A stretch of 64,000 bases of DNA from Roseburia rectibacter (GCF_014287515.2 NZ_CP092473.1:422501-486500), one strand, 5' to 3'; counted from the first letter of the stretch, positions 52,581 to 62,348 are shown. Program-made: numbers and translations. The notes: generated from the sequence alone by a model not told the origin.

Positions 52581-54422
52581 ATGCCATCAACATTTTTTGG
52601 ATTAACGATTGCATCTTCAGGATTAAGTGCATATCAGGTTGCCTTAAATACGAGTGCAAATAATATATCGAATGTACAGACAAAAGGATACAGCAAACAG
52701 CAGGCAAACCGTGTTGCTTCCGAGTCTATTCGTGCCTATGCAAAATACGGCAGTATGGGAACCGGTGTTACGACCGAGTCCGTAAAACAGCTTCGCAACC
52801 AGTATTATGACAACAAATACTGGTACAACCAGTCATCTGTCGGTTTATATGAGACGAAGCTCAATTACCTGAAGCAGATTGAAAATTATTTTATTGATGA
52901 TGATTCTTCCAAAGGTTTTTCAACAATCTTAAACACGATGTTTAATGACTTAGACACTTTAAAGAACAATGCCGGAGATGTGAATACACGTCAGCAGTTT
53001 ATCGGAAGTGCCCAGAACTTTGCAACATTCTTTAACAGCGTTGCATCCGGTCTGGGAGATATTCAGAATAATGCCAATGAGGAAATCAAGTCCACGGTAC
53101 AGAATATCAATTCCATTGCAGAGAAGATCGCAAGTTTAAACCACCAGATCAACGTCATTGAAATTCAGGGTGGTTATGCGAACGAACTGCGTGACCAGAG
53201 AGCCTTACTGATCGATGAGCTATCCAAGATTGTTCCGACAGAGGCAGAGGAACTTCCGGTACAGAACTCAAACGATCCGGAACTGCCGACAGGAGCTAAT
53301 TACTTTACAGTTAAGATCGGTGGTCAGGTACTGGTAGATACCTACGATTATGAAACATTAAAATGTGTTGCAAGGGAAAATAAAGTAAACCAGTCCGATA
53401 TGGACGGTTTATATGATGTTAAATGGGAGAAAACCGGCAACAGCTTCAAAGCTGGCGCAAGTTCCATGTCAGGTACCTTAAAGGCATTGTTTGATATCCG
53501 TGATGGCAACAACGGAGAGAACTTTACCGGTGAGGCAAGAGTGATCGACAGCAAACATGTGAAAGTAGTCAGTCCTTCCATCACAGATATTGAGGCAATG
53601 ACAGTGCCGGAGAGCGGTACACTCACCATTTACGGAAAAGATTACAATTATACGAATTTTACATTTGAGACGGATGCCAATGGCAAGATCACATCCTATA
53701 CTTTCGAACTTGAGGACGCATTAAGCCAGCAGCAGTCCAATAAGGTAGACGGTATGCAGGCATCCATCGGAAGCTCTGTTGATACCATGGGTGTTCCGTA
53801 TTACATGTCACAGATGAATCAGTTTTTACGTTCTTTCTGTTCTTTATTTAATGATATCATGTTAAAAGGACAGGATTTAGACGGAAATGCAACAGACTAT
53901 TATTCTTTCTTTACCGGTGCAGATCAGGTGACCGGTGAGGAATATGTATTAGGAAAGAGCGATAAGAATCATGGAAACACGACAGACTGCGGCGCAAGCT
54001 CCTATTACAAACTGACAGCATCCAATATCTGTGTATCTTCCATTTGTGTAAAAGATTCTTCCAAACTGGCTGCACAGTATAAGGCAGATACAGAGGAAGG
54101 TGTAGATAAGTATAAACTGGTGGAAGATCTGGCAAAATTAAAGAGTGATACGGTTTTATTCCGTGCAGGAAATGCATCAGGATTCCTGAAATGTATGATT
54201 TCTGATATCTCCATTGATACACAGCAGTCTACGATCTTCAGCAACAATTATACAAATATACAGGCGGCGCTTGAGACACAGAGAATGTCTGTTTCCGGTG
54301 TGGATGAGGATGAGGAAGCACTTGATCTGATCAAGTTCCAGAATGCCTACAATTTATCATCTAAAATGATCTCAGTTATGGCAGAAGTATATGACAAACT
54401 GATCGAGGAAACCGGAGTATAA
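52581..54422 (+). CDS. flgK: Flagellar hook-associated protein FlgK, second paralogue
   Basis: A 613-residue protein with the same plan as its neighbour: N-terminal LTIASSGLSAYQVALNTSAN and NISNVQTKGYSKQQ, C-terminal GVDEDEEALDLIKFQNAYNL and SSKMISVMAEVYDKLIEE. The central region is different, so it is not a simple recent duplicate. AGGAGG precedes the start. Its N-terminal part matches FlgK best; two junction proteins per filament, or a specialised role, are possible. Confidence 0.9.
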   Translation: MPSTFFGLTIASSGLSAYQVALNTSANNISNVQTKGYSKQQANRVASESIRAYAKYGSMGTGVTTESVKQLRNQYYDNKYWYNQSSVGLYETKLNYLKQIENYFIDDDSSKGFSTILNTMFNDLDTLKNNAGDVNTRQQFIGSAQNFATFFNSVASGLGDIQNNANEEIKSTVQNINSIAEKIASLNHQINVIEIQGGYANELRDQRALLIDELSKIVPTEAEELPVQNSNDPELPTGANYFTVKIGGQVLVDTYDYETLKCVARENKVNQSDMDGLYDVKWEKTGNSFKAGASSMSGTLKALFDIRDGNNGENFTGEARVIDSKHVKVVSPSITDIEAMTVPESGTLTIYGKDYNYTNFTFETDANGKITSYTFELEDALSQQQSNKVDGMQASIGSSVDTMGVPYYMSQMNQFLRSFCSLFNDIMLKGQDLDGNATDYYSFFTGADQVTGEEYVLGKSDKNHGNTTDCGASSYYKLTASNICVSSICVKDSSKLAAQYKADTEEGVDKYKLVEDLAKLKSDTVLFRAGNASGFLKCMISDISIDTQQSTIFSNNYTNIQAALETQRMSVSGVDEDEEALDLIKFQNAYNLSSKMISVMAEVYDKLIEETGV

Positions 54423-54449
54423 ACGGATTTATAACAGGAGGAAATGGCA

Positions 54450-56036
54450 ATGCGTATTACAAATAATATCATATTGCATAATACATCCATTAATATCAAT
54501 GGAAATAAAGGAAATGTGGACACACTGAACAATCAGATGACCAGCCAGAAAAAAATACAGCGTCCTTCCGATGACCCGGTAACGGCGATCCGTGCACTCC
54601 GTCTGCGCAGTACCTTAAGCGAGATCGACCAGTACTACGAGAAGAACATTCCAGATGCAGAGTCATGGTTAGATGTAACAGAGACTGCGATCACCAGTAT
54701 GCAGGAAGTAATCAAGACGATCCGTACCCAGTGCGAATACGGTGCCCAGGATTCCCTGACAACAGACAACCGGAAAACAATCCTGACACAGCTGGAAAAA
54801 CTTCGTGACAAAGTATATGCAGAGGGAAATGCAGACTATGCCGGCAGAACAGTATTTACCGGATACCGCACAAATAAAAAGCTGACATTCACGGAAGACG
54901 AACAAAAGACTTCATACGAGATCGACCAGAAGATGTCGTATGCTGATCTGCAGGAACACCGGTATTATGGAAATGATGTTACAGTTCCGGGAAATCAGGC
55001 AGATGTGTTAGATGGCACAAAGATCGCCTCTCCAACCCAGGCTGCTTATAATAGAATCCGTCTTGGTTATGACAGCATTGACAGTCTGGATGTGACAGAT
55101 GCAACAGGAACTACCACGAAAACCTCTGCAAATGGAAGTACAGTAACCATTGATTATAATTATACGGATGCGGCAGGTGCGAAGCAGACTGGAAATATGA
55201 ACGTCACGGTATACGATTCTTATGATAAATGGTTAGAAGCATCCACGAAAACACCAAAATCATATGACATTGCAGATGGTGAGGCAGTGCTGATCCGTAA
55301 TACCGGAGAAATGGTATTCAGCAAAACAGCAGCAGATACACTTTCCACTAATAAAGCATCTCTTGATATTTCCTATACAAAGACCGGATTTACAAATGGT
55401 GAACTTCGTCCGGAATATTATTACAACTGCACAAATATTACAGATACGAACAATAAGTTAAAGTATGAGAAATATGATAAAGATGGCAATCAGATCTATC
55501 AGGATATCGATTATGTAGTGGCAGCAAACCAGACACTTACTGTCAATACAGAGGCATCAAATGTATTTGATCACGGACTCAGCAGGGATGTGGATGAGCT
55601 GATCGATGCGGTACAGCGTTCGCTTGACGCAGAACAGAAAGTGACAGATTTAAATGCCATGAAGAAAATGCAGGAATATTCTTCCGATGACTGTCAGGCA
55701 AAATTAGAAGAGTGGATCGCGGCAGCCGAAAAAGAGCGTGATTATGCAAATGATAATATGCAGAAACTTTATAACAGCTACATCGGAAACTGTGACAAAT
55801 ACCTGAACAAAGTGAATCTTGCATTAACGGATGTCGGAAGTAAAGGACAGAGCCTTGCTCTGACCAAAAACCGTATGTCAAATGAGCAGGAGACTATGGA
55901 AGAGCTGAAGTCTAAGAACGAAGATCGTGAACTCTCTGATATTATTTTGGAATATACAGCGGCATATACTGCTTATCAGTCATCACTGCAGGCAGCATCT
56001 AAGGTGAATCAGGTGACACTGCTCAGCTATCTGTAA
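54450..56036 (+). CDS. flgL: Flagellar hook-associated protein FlgL
   Basis: A 528-residue protein with flagellin-like ends: RITNNIILHNTSINING and QRPSDDPVTAIRALRLRSTL at the N-terminus, ALTKNRMSNEQETMEELKSK and ILEYTAAYTAYQSSLQAASK at the C-terminus. It is longer than the usual ~300-400 residues because of a beta-rich central part with Thr/Asp-rich repeats. AGGAGG lies 8 nt before the chosen ATG; an ATG 6 nt earlier is too close. It is the second hook-filament junction protein. Confidence 0.93.
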   Translation: MRITNNIILHNTSININGNKGNVDTLNNQMTSQKKIQRPSDDPVTAIRALRLRSTLSEIDQYYEKNIPDAESWLDVTETAITSMQEVIKTIRTQCEYGAQDSLTTDNRKTILTQLEKLRDKVYAEGNADYAGRTVFTGYRTNKKLTFTEDEQKTSYEIDQKMSYADLQEHRYYGNDVTVPGNQADVLDGTKIASPTQAAYNRIRLGYDSIDSLDVTDATGTTTKTSANGSTVTIDYNYTDAAGAKQTGNMNVTVYDSYDKWLEASTKTPKSYDIADGEAVLIRNTGEMVFSKTAADTLSTNKASLDISYTKTGFTNGELRPEYYYNCTNITDTNNKLKYEKYDKDGNQIYQDIDYVVAANQTLTVNTEASNVFDHGLSRDVDELIDAVQRSLDAEQKVTDLNAMKKMQEYSSDDCQAKLEEWIAAAEKERDYANDNMQKLYNSYIGNCDKYLNKVNLALTDVGSKGQSLALTKNRMSNEQETMEELKSKNEDRELSDIILEYTAAYTAYQSSLQAASKVNQVTLLSYL

Positions 56037-56117
56037 ATTATATTAACAGCAGAAATAACGGCAATATTCTTAGAATACATGTCGTGACCATACAGATTGC
56101 ATCAGGAGGAAAAGGGA

Positions 56118-56579
56118 ATGAAAGCAAATACAAGGCTTTTTGGGGAGATAGATATTGACGAGGAGAAGATCATTACTTTAGAGAATGGAATGATCGGATT
56201 CCCGGATTTAAGAAAGTTTACCCTGATTTTTGATAAGGAAAAAGAGAGAACACCGTCCTCAATCATGTGGTTTCAGTCCATGGACGAACCGGAAATTGCA
56301 TTTCCGGTCATGCATCCGAATGAGATCAAACCTGATTATGCACCATCGGTAAGCGATGAGATGCTGACGCCACTTGGAGATCTTACAGAGGATAATACCT
56401 ACATACTTGTAACGCTCACAGCAGCGGCGGATAAAAAAGATACGACTGTTAATCTGAAAGCACCGCTGGTGATCAATACAGACACCAGAAAAGGATGCCA
56501 GGTGATCGTCGAGGATGATTATCCGATCAAGTTTAATGTATATGAAGCTGTAAAAGGCAGAAAGAAAGCAGAGGAATAA
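56118..56579 (+). CDS. fliW: Flagellar assembly factor FliW
   Basis: A 153-residue protein (FGEIDIDEEKIITLENGMIG, FPDLRKFTLI; DNTYILVTLTAA, VNLKAPLVINTDTRKGCQVI). It binds free flagellin and, when flagellin is scarce, binds CsrA instead and relieves its repression of flagellin translation. csrA begins 2 nt after its stop, so the partners are translationally coupled. AGGAGG precedes the start MKANTRL. Confidence 0.95.
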   Translation: MKANTRLFGEIDIDEEKIITLENGMIGFPDLRKFTLIFDKEKERTPSSIMWFQSMDEPEIAFPVMHPNEIKPDYAPSVSDEMLTPLGDLTEDNTYILVTLTAAADKKDTTVNLKAPLVINTDTRKGCQVIVEDDYPIKFNVYEAVKGRKKAEE

Positions 56580-56581
56580 AA

Positions 56582-56797
56582 ATGCTGGCATTGACACGAA
56601 AAAAAGGTGAATCTCTGGTGGTAAACAATAACATTGAGATCACAGTGCTTGAAATCCGCGGAGATCAGGTAAAGATCGGCATATCAGCACCCAAAGAAGT
56701 GCCGATATACCGCAAGGAAGTATATCTTCAGATTCAGAATGAAAATAAGGCAGCTCTTAATATCGATGCGATCGCATCTTTAAAGGATCTGCTTTGA
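56582..56797 (+). CDS. csrA: Carbon storage regulator CsrA
   Basis: A 71-residue RNA-binding protein (MLALTRKKGESLVVNNNIEI, GDQVKIGISAPKEVPIYRKE) that recognises GGA motifs near start codons. It is coupled to fliW; its ribosome binding site AGAGGAAT lies in the end of fliW. A likely target is the flagellin leader at 61467-61500. Confidence 0.96.
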   Translation: MLALTRKKGESLVVNNNIEITVLEIRGDQVKIGISAPKEVPIYRKEVYLQIQNENKAALNIDAIASLKDLL

Positions 56798-56800
56798 AAA

Positions 56801-56885
56801 ATACCGGAGCTCATAATTCAGGATGATAGAATGACCGCAGCGCGTGATTTCTATTGATTCAGACAGAAAAATGCGGCTCCGGTAT
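56801..56885 (+). terminator. Long-loop hairpin after csrA (terminator-like)
   Basis: ATACCGGAGC (56801-56810) pairs with GCTCCGGTAT (56876-56885), with an inner CCGCA/TGCGG stem, followed by TAATTTTAT. The weak T-run makes termination partial at best; processing or attenuation between csrA and flaG is possible. Confidence 0.55.
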
Positions 56886-57038
56886 TAATTTTATCTGCGA
56901 AGAAACCGATATAAATTGCAGATTAGGTAAAAGTATGCGCATAGTTTGGAATATAACCGACAGGCGCAGATAGACACAGGGAAGTGCAGATTACAGCGGG
57001 AAGAAGCTGTGAATACCATGGAAACGGAGGTCAGGATC

Positions 57039-57497
57039 ATGGGAGTTCAACGGATACAGGAAACATCGACAGCATCTTACGGCAAATCCGTAGAGGCAGC
57101 TGCAGCAGGAAATAGCAGTGCTGCAGGCAGCGGAAGTGCTACAGGCGGCACAACGCAGACAGTGGAGAACATCACGACTCCATGGAAGGCAGAAAACAAA
57201 AACAGTACGGATACCAAAAACAGTCTGAGTGCCAGAAACGACAAGGATGAGGAGCAGGAAACACTCGTAGGAGCAGGAAATAACACCCAGATCCGGAAAG
57301 CTGTAGAAGAGATCAATAAGAGAGCACACAATTCGGAAGCAGTCTTTGGCATCCACGATGCCACGAACCGCGTTATGATCAAGATCGTGGACAAGGACAC
57401 CAAAGAAGTCTTAAAGGAATATCCGCCGGAGAAAACGCTTGACATGATCGCAAAAGTCTGGGAAGTCGCAGGACTTTTAGTGGACGAGAAAATGTAA
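57039..57497 (+). CDS. flaG: FlaG family flagellar protein
   Basis: A 152-residue protein. The first 95 residues are low-complexity (Ala/Gly/Ser/Thr/Asn), and the conserved FlaG core is at the end: IRKAVEEINKRAHNSEAVFG, NRVMIKIVDKDTKEVLKEYP and MIAKVWEVAGLLVDEKM. FlaG influences filament length. The start is the ATG 8 nt after GGAGG. fliD follows after 72 nt. Confidence 0.88.
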   Translation: MGVQRIQETSTASYGKSVEAAAAGNSSAAGSGSATGGTTQTVENITTPWKAENKNSTDTKNSLSARNDKDEEQETLVGAGNNTQIRKAVEEINKRAHNSEAVFGIHDATNRVMIKIVDKDTKEVLKEYPPEKTLDMIAKVWEVAGLLVDEKM

Positions 57498-57569
57498 ACA
57501 AAGACAGTACAGTCTGTCTGCAGAGTATATAATAACAGATGAAAAGTTTCATCAGATAGGAGTGATAAT

Positions 57570-60311
57570 ATGCCAATCAGAATTACCGGTCTGACATCAG
57601 GTCTTGATACAGAGTCTATCATTTCAGCTCTGGTATCTTCATACAACTATAAGACGAATAAATACAAAAAGGCACAGACAAAATTATCCTGGAAGCAGGA
57701 TGCGTGGAAAACACTGAATACGAAGATTTACAGTCTTTACAGCAGCGTCGGCAGCATGAAATTATCTACCGCATATAATTTAAAATCAACAACTGTTTCC
57801 GATTCTACCAAAGCAACGGTAAAGGCAGGAAATAATGCACCGACCGGAACACAGCAGTTAAATATTCTTAAAGTTGCGCAGGCGGGTTATCTGACCGGAG
57901 CACAGCTTTCAAGCAAGACGACGACATCCACAACACTTGCTGAACTAGGTTATACAGGTGGAGATGCAAAGATCAATCTGACAAAGGGTGATGGTACAAC
58001 AAAAGAGATCACATTAACACAGGGATCAACCGTTGGTGATGTGATTGCATCATTAAAAGATGCCGGTGTCAGTGCAAACTATGATGCAACAAATCATCGT
58101 ATCTTCATTAGCTCAAAGGATACCGGAAAAGATAACGATTTTACCCTGACCGGTGCAAATACAGAAGGTGCGAGAGCACTGTATCAGATGGGACTGGCTG
58201 TTGGTTCGGATGCAACAAATGCAACATATAAGTCTTATACGCAGTACTATGATGCAGATGGTACACAACTAGAACAGAATGTTGTGAAGGCCATCGAGAA
58301 ATATCAGAAGGCGCAGGCATCATATAAGACAGCATCAGGACAGAATGCGAATCTTTCATCTGCATATGGATATGCAGCGGCATATACAGAGATGATGGAT
58401 GCGTTAAAAAACAGTGGTTTATCTGCTGATGATCAGAAGAAACTTAAAACTTTACTTGGCATGAGTGCAACCCAGAGAGTGAATTCTGTGATGGATGCGG
58501 CTGGGAATGTATATACAGAAGCAGGTAAAGATGCAGATGGTAATACGATTTACGCGTATGATAATAATGGAACCAAACAGTATATACAGAAAGTTGTAAC
58601 TTATCAGGGAAGCGATAATCTTACCTATACAGCGAATGATGACGGAACTTATACAGATAAAGATGGTCATGTCTGGACAGCAACCGGTGATAAGGATGAT
58701 GATGGAAATGCAAAATATTCTTATATCTCAGATGATGGCACGACACAGACGATCAGTATCAAAGAAAATGTGGCATATTATAATGCTACAGGTACATCGC
58801 ATAAGATTGGGGATAAGTATACAGATAAAAACGGAGTTGTGTATACACCGAATGATAACGGAACATATGCAGGAACAGATGGAAAAAATTATATATTAGA
58901 CGGAACCACTTTTAAGGAAGTAGATAGTGATAAAAATGTAGTCAGTGGTGGAAAAACAGTTGCTGTGTCAGATTGTACAACAGAAGATATTACAGAGATG
59001 AAATATACACAGGGAACTGCAGCAACAGGTATCGAACGTTCCGCAGATGTACTCAGTAAGATTAGAGAGGATAAGAAGGATACACTTACCGATGAGGTTG
59101 TTTCTAAATTGACATCTAATATTGAGAAAGTCAATGTGTATGAAAGTGCAGAGGATTCACTGGCTGCTGATGATGAATATTCCAGAAAGAATATCATTGA
59201 TTCCATTCAGCAGGCATATCAAACAGGTAAAGCAAGTGATGTTACAAAGGTGACAAACAAATATGCGGAGGTCATTACAAAGAATCAGACGACCATGACC
59301 ACAGCACAGAAAACGATGGATGATAATTCGGTACTTGCAGATCTGGCTGCAATGGATTCAACTTCATCAGACTATACAACAGCATTAACTGCATTTGTAA
59401 AGAAAGTACAGAATTCAAAAGAAATTATGGATCAGAGCTCTCAATATACCAATTCAGGTGCTAAGAAGATTGATGGCTGTGATTCTGAAATTAAATTAAA
59501 CGGTATTACATACACCAGTTCACTGAATACCTACTCTATCAACGGACTTTCCATTACTGCAATGCAGGCAACCGGAGATGGGGATACCAATGCGATTACC
59601 GTCACAACTGCGACCGATACACAGGCAATTTACGATAAGATCAAGAGTTTCCTGACACAGTACAATTCTCTGATCAACGAAATGACATCACTTTACAACG
59701 CAGATACGGCAAAGGGATATGAGCCTTTGACAGATGATGAAAAGAGTGCAATGTCCGATTCAGAAGTTGAGAAGTGGGAAGAAAAAATTAAATCTTCACT
59801 GCTCCGCCGTGATGACAGCCTGGAAAGTGTCATGAATCTGATGACGAATGCCATGAGTCAGCCGGTTACGATTGATGGCAAGAAATATTATCTGTCAAGT
59901 TTTGGAATCAAGACATTAGGTTTCTTGAATGCACCGGAGAACCAGCAGAATGCATATCATATTGACGGTGACGAGGACGATACAGCAACTTCCGGAAACG
60001 AAGATAAGCTGATGGCAATGATCAACTCTGATCCGGATACGGTCGTTTCCTTTATGCAGCAGCTTACGACCAATTTATACGATGCAATTGGAACGAAGAT
60101 GAAATCTTCAACTTTAAGCAGTATTTATAAAGTATACAATGATAAAGAGATGGCTTCTGAATACAGTGATTACACCACCACGATCAAAAAGTGGGAGCAG
60201 AAACTGCAGGATCAGGAGGACGCATATTACAAGAAGTTCTCTGCAATGGAGACAGCATTGTCTAAATTACAGAGCCAGACATCTTCATTATCCAACCTGT
60301 TCGGAGGTTGA
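57570..60311 (+). CDS. fliD: Flagellar filament cap protein FliD with large central insertion
   Basis: A 913-residue protein, well above the usual ~450-700. The N-terminal region (RITGLTSGLDTESIISALVS, KLSWKQDAWKTLNTKIYSLY) and C-terminal region (IKKWEQKLQDQEDAYYKKFS, ALSKLQSQTSSL) are standard. Residues about 310-460 hold repeats of a DGTYTDKDGHVW-like pattern (also DNGTYAGTDGKNY), an Asp/Gly/Tyr-rich insert, followed by a helical segment at about 490-640. The insert would be exposed on the cap. GGAGTGATA precedes the start. Confidence 0.92.
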   Translation: MPIRITGLTSGLDTESIISALVSSYNYKTNKYKKAQTKLSWKQDAWKTLNTKIYSLYSSVGSMKLSTAYNLKSTTVSDSTKATVKAGNNAPTGTQQLNILKVAQAGYLTGAQLSSKTTTSTTLAELGYTGGDAKINLTKGDGTTKEITLTQGSTVGDVIASLKDAGVSANYDATNHRIFISSKDTGKDNDFTLTGANTEGARALYQMGLAVGSDATNATYKSYTQYYDADGTQLEQNVVKAIEKYQKAQASYKTASGQNANLSSAYGYAAAYTEMMDALKNSGLSADDQKKLKTLLGMSATQRVNSVMDAAGNVYTEAGKDADGNTIYAYDNNGTKQYIQKVVTYQGSDNLTYTANDDGTYTDKDGHVWTATGDKDDDGNAKYSYISDDGTTQTISIKENVAYYNATGTSHKIGDKYTDKNGVVYTPNDNGTYAGTDGKNYILDGTTFKEVDSDKNVVSGGKTVAVSDCTTEDITEMKYTQGTAATGIERSADVLSKIREDKKDTLTDEVVSKLTSNIEKVNVYESAEDSLAADDEYSRKNIIDSIQQAYQTGKASDVTKVTNKYAEVITKNQTTMTTAQKTMDDNSVLADLAAMDSTSSDYTTALTAFVKKVQNSKEIMDQSSQYTNSGAKKIDGCDSEIKLNGITYTSSLNTYSINGLSITAMQATGDGDTNAITVTTATDTQAIYDKIKSFLTQYNSLINEMTSLYNADTAKGYEPLTDDEKSAMSDSEVEKWEEKIKSSLLRRDDSLESVMNLMTNAMSQPVTIDGKKYYLSSFGIKTLGFLNAPENQQNAYHIDGDEDDTATSGNEDKLMAMINSDPDTVVSFMQQLTTNLYDAIGTKMKSSTLSSIYKVYNDKEMASEYSDYTTTIKKWEQKLQDQEDAYYKKFSAMETALSKLQSQTSSLSNLFGG

Positions 60312-60424
60312 TAAAAAGAAATATTGGCAAAGATTAAGGGTATCTGTTCTGCCTGAATGCGGGACAGATATTTCTGACATGAATTATAGCTAAAATACAG
60401 AATTACATATGGAGGAAATGATTT

Positions 60425-60805
60425 ATGCTGGCTAACAAGGGATACGCAGCGTATGCAAACAACAAAGTTATGACTGCATCACCGGCAGAATTGACATTGA
60501 TGCTTTATGAAGGTGCGATAAAATTTTCGAATATTGCGGTTGAGGCAATTGAGGCGAAAGATATACAGAAAGCCCATGATAATATTATAAAAGTAGAGCA
60601 CATTATTGAGGAGTTTCAGAGTACGTTGAATCATAAATATCCGGTGGCAAAAGATTTTGATGAGGTATATAATTATCTGATGATGCGCTTACAGGAAGCA
60701 AACATGAAAAAAGATAAGGAAATCATGGAAGAAGTATTGAAACATCTTCGTACCATGCGTGATACCTGGAAACAGGTTATGAAGCTGGCACATACACAGC
60801 AGTAA
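60425..60805 (+). CDS. fliS: Flagellar export chaperone FliS
   Basis: A 126-residue helical protein (AYANNKVMTASPAELTLMLY, EGAIKFSNIAVEAIEAKD) that binds the flagellin C-terminus and prevents early polymerisation. ATGGAGGAAATG is the ribosome binding region. It follows fliD as in most flagellar operons. Confidence 0.95.
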   Translation: MLANKGYAAYANNKVMTASPAELTLMLYEGAIKFSNIAVEAIEAKDIQKAHDNIIKVEHIIEEFQSTLNHKYPVAKDFDEVYNYLMMRLQEANMKKDKEIMEEVLKHLRTMRDTWKQVMKLAHTQQ

Positions 60806-60818
60806 GGATATGGAAAAG

Positions 60819-61298
60819 ATGGAGAAAAACCAATATATTCCGGTTATGATACAGAGCCTGAAAAAAAAGAGTGAGATATTAGATACCATTATGGAATTAA
60901 ATATCAGGCAGAGTGAAGAATTGGAAAATCCTGCATTAGATCCGGATGATTTTGATAAGACAGTAGAGGAAAAGTCAAAGCAGATCGAAAAGCTGGATCT
61001 ATTGGATGATGGTTTTCAGGAACTGTTTGACCGGGTAAAAGATGACTTGAAGAATCATCAGGATCTTTATCGTGATGAAATAGCGCAGATGCAGGATTAT
61101 ATCCGTAAATTAACCAGTAAAAGTGCAACCATACAGGTACAGGAAGCACGCAATAAAGATTTAATGACAAAAAAATTTGCATCTGTACATAAACAGGTCA
61201 GAGAAGTCCGCAAGAGCCAGCGTGTTGTAAATCAGTATTATAAAAATATGATGAAGACAAACTATGGCGAGTCGGTGTTTACGGACAAGAAGAAATAG
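60819..61298 (+). CDS. FliT-like flagellar chaperone / helical protein
   Basis: A 159-residue, highly charged coiled-coil protein directly after fliS, the place of fliT. No strong motif is visible; assignment rests on position, size and helix content. AAGGA lies 10 nt before the chosen ATG; another ATG 9 nt earlier is too close. It may be the FliD chaperone. Confidence 0.7.
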   Translation: MEKNQYIPVMIQSLKKKSEILDTIMELNIRQSEELENPALDPDDFDKTVEEKSKQIEKLDLLDDGFQELFDRVKDDLKNHQDLYRDEIAQMQDYIRKLTSKSATIQVQEARNKDLMTKKFASVHKQVREVRKSQRVVNQYYKNMMKTNYGESVFTDKKK

Positions 61299-61332
61299 AG
61301 ATAGAAAAAAGAAAAAAATTTCTTTTTTACTA

Positions 61333-61359
61333 TAAAGTATCGGGATGAACATCCGATAT
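61333..61359 (+). promoter_or_regulatory. Sigma-28 promoter of the flagellin gene
   Basis: TAAA (61333-61336), 15 nt, TCCGATAT (61352-61359), nearly the consensus. The flagellin start codon is about 150 nt downstream, giving a long leader. Confidence 0.85.
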
Positions 61360-61466
61360 ATAATACAAGTAAACAAAGTGATGATGAACATTACTTGAAA
61401 AAGTTACTTGGCAGTGGAACAGAATGGAGCGTACGGCCGGGATGGAAAGCTGCAAAATTAAGACGA

Positions 61467-61500
61467 TGCGGCATGGAAGCCGCAGTAAATTCAAGGAGGA
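61467..61500 (+). promoter_or_regulatory. Candidate CsrA-binding sites in the flagellin leader
   Basis: TGCGGC-ATGGAA-GCCGCA (61467-61484) is a 6-bp stem whose loop displays GGA, the standard CsrA target. CAAGGAGGA (61492-61500) is a second GGA overlapping the Shine-Dalgarno. This two-site layout is the one known for Bacillus hag. fliW and csrA are 5 kb upstream. Confidence 0.75.
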
Positions 61501-61508
61501 AATGAATT

Positions 61509-62321
61509 ATGGTAGTACAGCACAATCTTACAGCTATGAACGCTAACAGACAGTTAGGTATCACAACAGGAGCTCAGGCAAAATCTTCTGAGAAATTATC
61601 TTCTGGTTACAGAATCAACCGTGCAGGTGATGATGCTGCTGGTTTAACAATTTCTGAGAAAATGAGAAGCCAGATCCGTGGATTAAACAAAGCTTCTGAC
61701 AACGCTCAGGACGGTGTTTCTTTAATCCAGGTTGCTGAGGGTGCATTAAACGAGACTCACTCTATCTTACAGCGTATGAATGAGTTATCTACTCAGGCAG
61801 CAAACGATACTAACACAACTGCTGATAGAACAGCTATCCAGAAAGAGATTGACCAGTTACAGTCTGAGATCACAAGAATCTCTTCTACAACTCAGTTCAA
61901 CACAATGAACTTAATCGATGGAAAATTCACAGGAAAGAACCTTCAGGTTGGTTCTCTTTGCGGACAGACCATCACAGTTTCTATCGACTCTATGTCTGCA
62001 TCTAGCTTAGGAGTAAACTCTCTTAAAGTTTCTAGCTTCTCAGCAGCAGGTGCAGCTATGTGTTCCGTTCAGAAAGCTATCAGCATGGTATCTGAGCAGA
62101 GATCTAAACTTGGTGCTATCCAGAACCGTTTAGAGCACACAATCGCTAACCTTGATAACATCGCTGAGAATACTCAGTCAGCAGAGTCTCGTATCCGTGA
62201 TACAGATATGGCTGAAGAGATGGTTGAGTACAGCAAGAACAACATCCTTGCTCAGGCAGGACAGTCTATGCTTGCTCAGGCTAACCAGTCTACTCAGGGT
62301 GTACTTTCTCTGTTACAGTAA
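61509..62321 (+). CDS. fliC: Flagellin
   Basis: A 270-residue short flagellin made of only the conserved D0/D1 parts: VVQHNLTAMNANRQLG, SSGYRINRAGDDAAGLTISE at the N-terminus and RLEHTIANLDNIAENTQSAE, SRIRDTDMAEEMV at the C-terminus. No D2/D3 variable domain is present. Codons are strongly biased (TTA, TCT, GCT), unlike neighbours, as expected for a very highly expressed gene. AAGGAGG precedes the start. The TLR5-binding segment region is conserved in outline. Confidence 0.97.
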   Translation: MVVQHNLTAMNANRQLGITTGAQAKSSEKLSSGYRINRAGDDAAGLTISEKMRSQIRGLNKASDNAQDGVSLIQVAEGALNETHSILQRMNELSTQAANDTNTTADRTAIQKEIDQLQSEITRISSTTQFNTMNLIDGKFTGKNLQVGSLCGQTITVSIDSMSASSLGVNSLKVSSFSAAGAAMCSVQKAISMVSEQRSKLGAIQNRLEHTIANLDNIAENTQSAESRIRDTDMAEEMVEYSKNNILAQAGQSMLAQANQSTQGVLSLLQ

Positions 62322-62348
62322 TTGTAAGAGACAATCGTACGAACATAA

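Noticed and set aside
52581..54422. FlgE hook protein
   Set aside because: The C-terminal segment and position before flgL fit FlgK; hook-protein motifs are absent.
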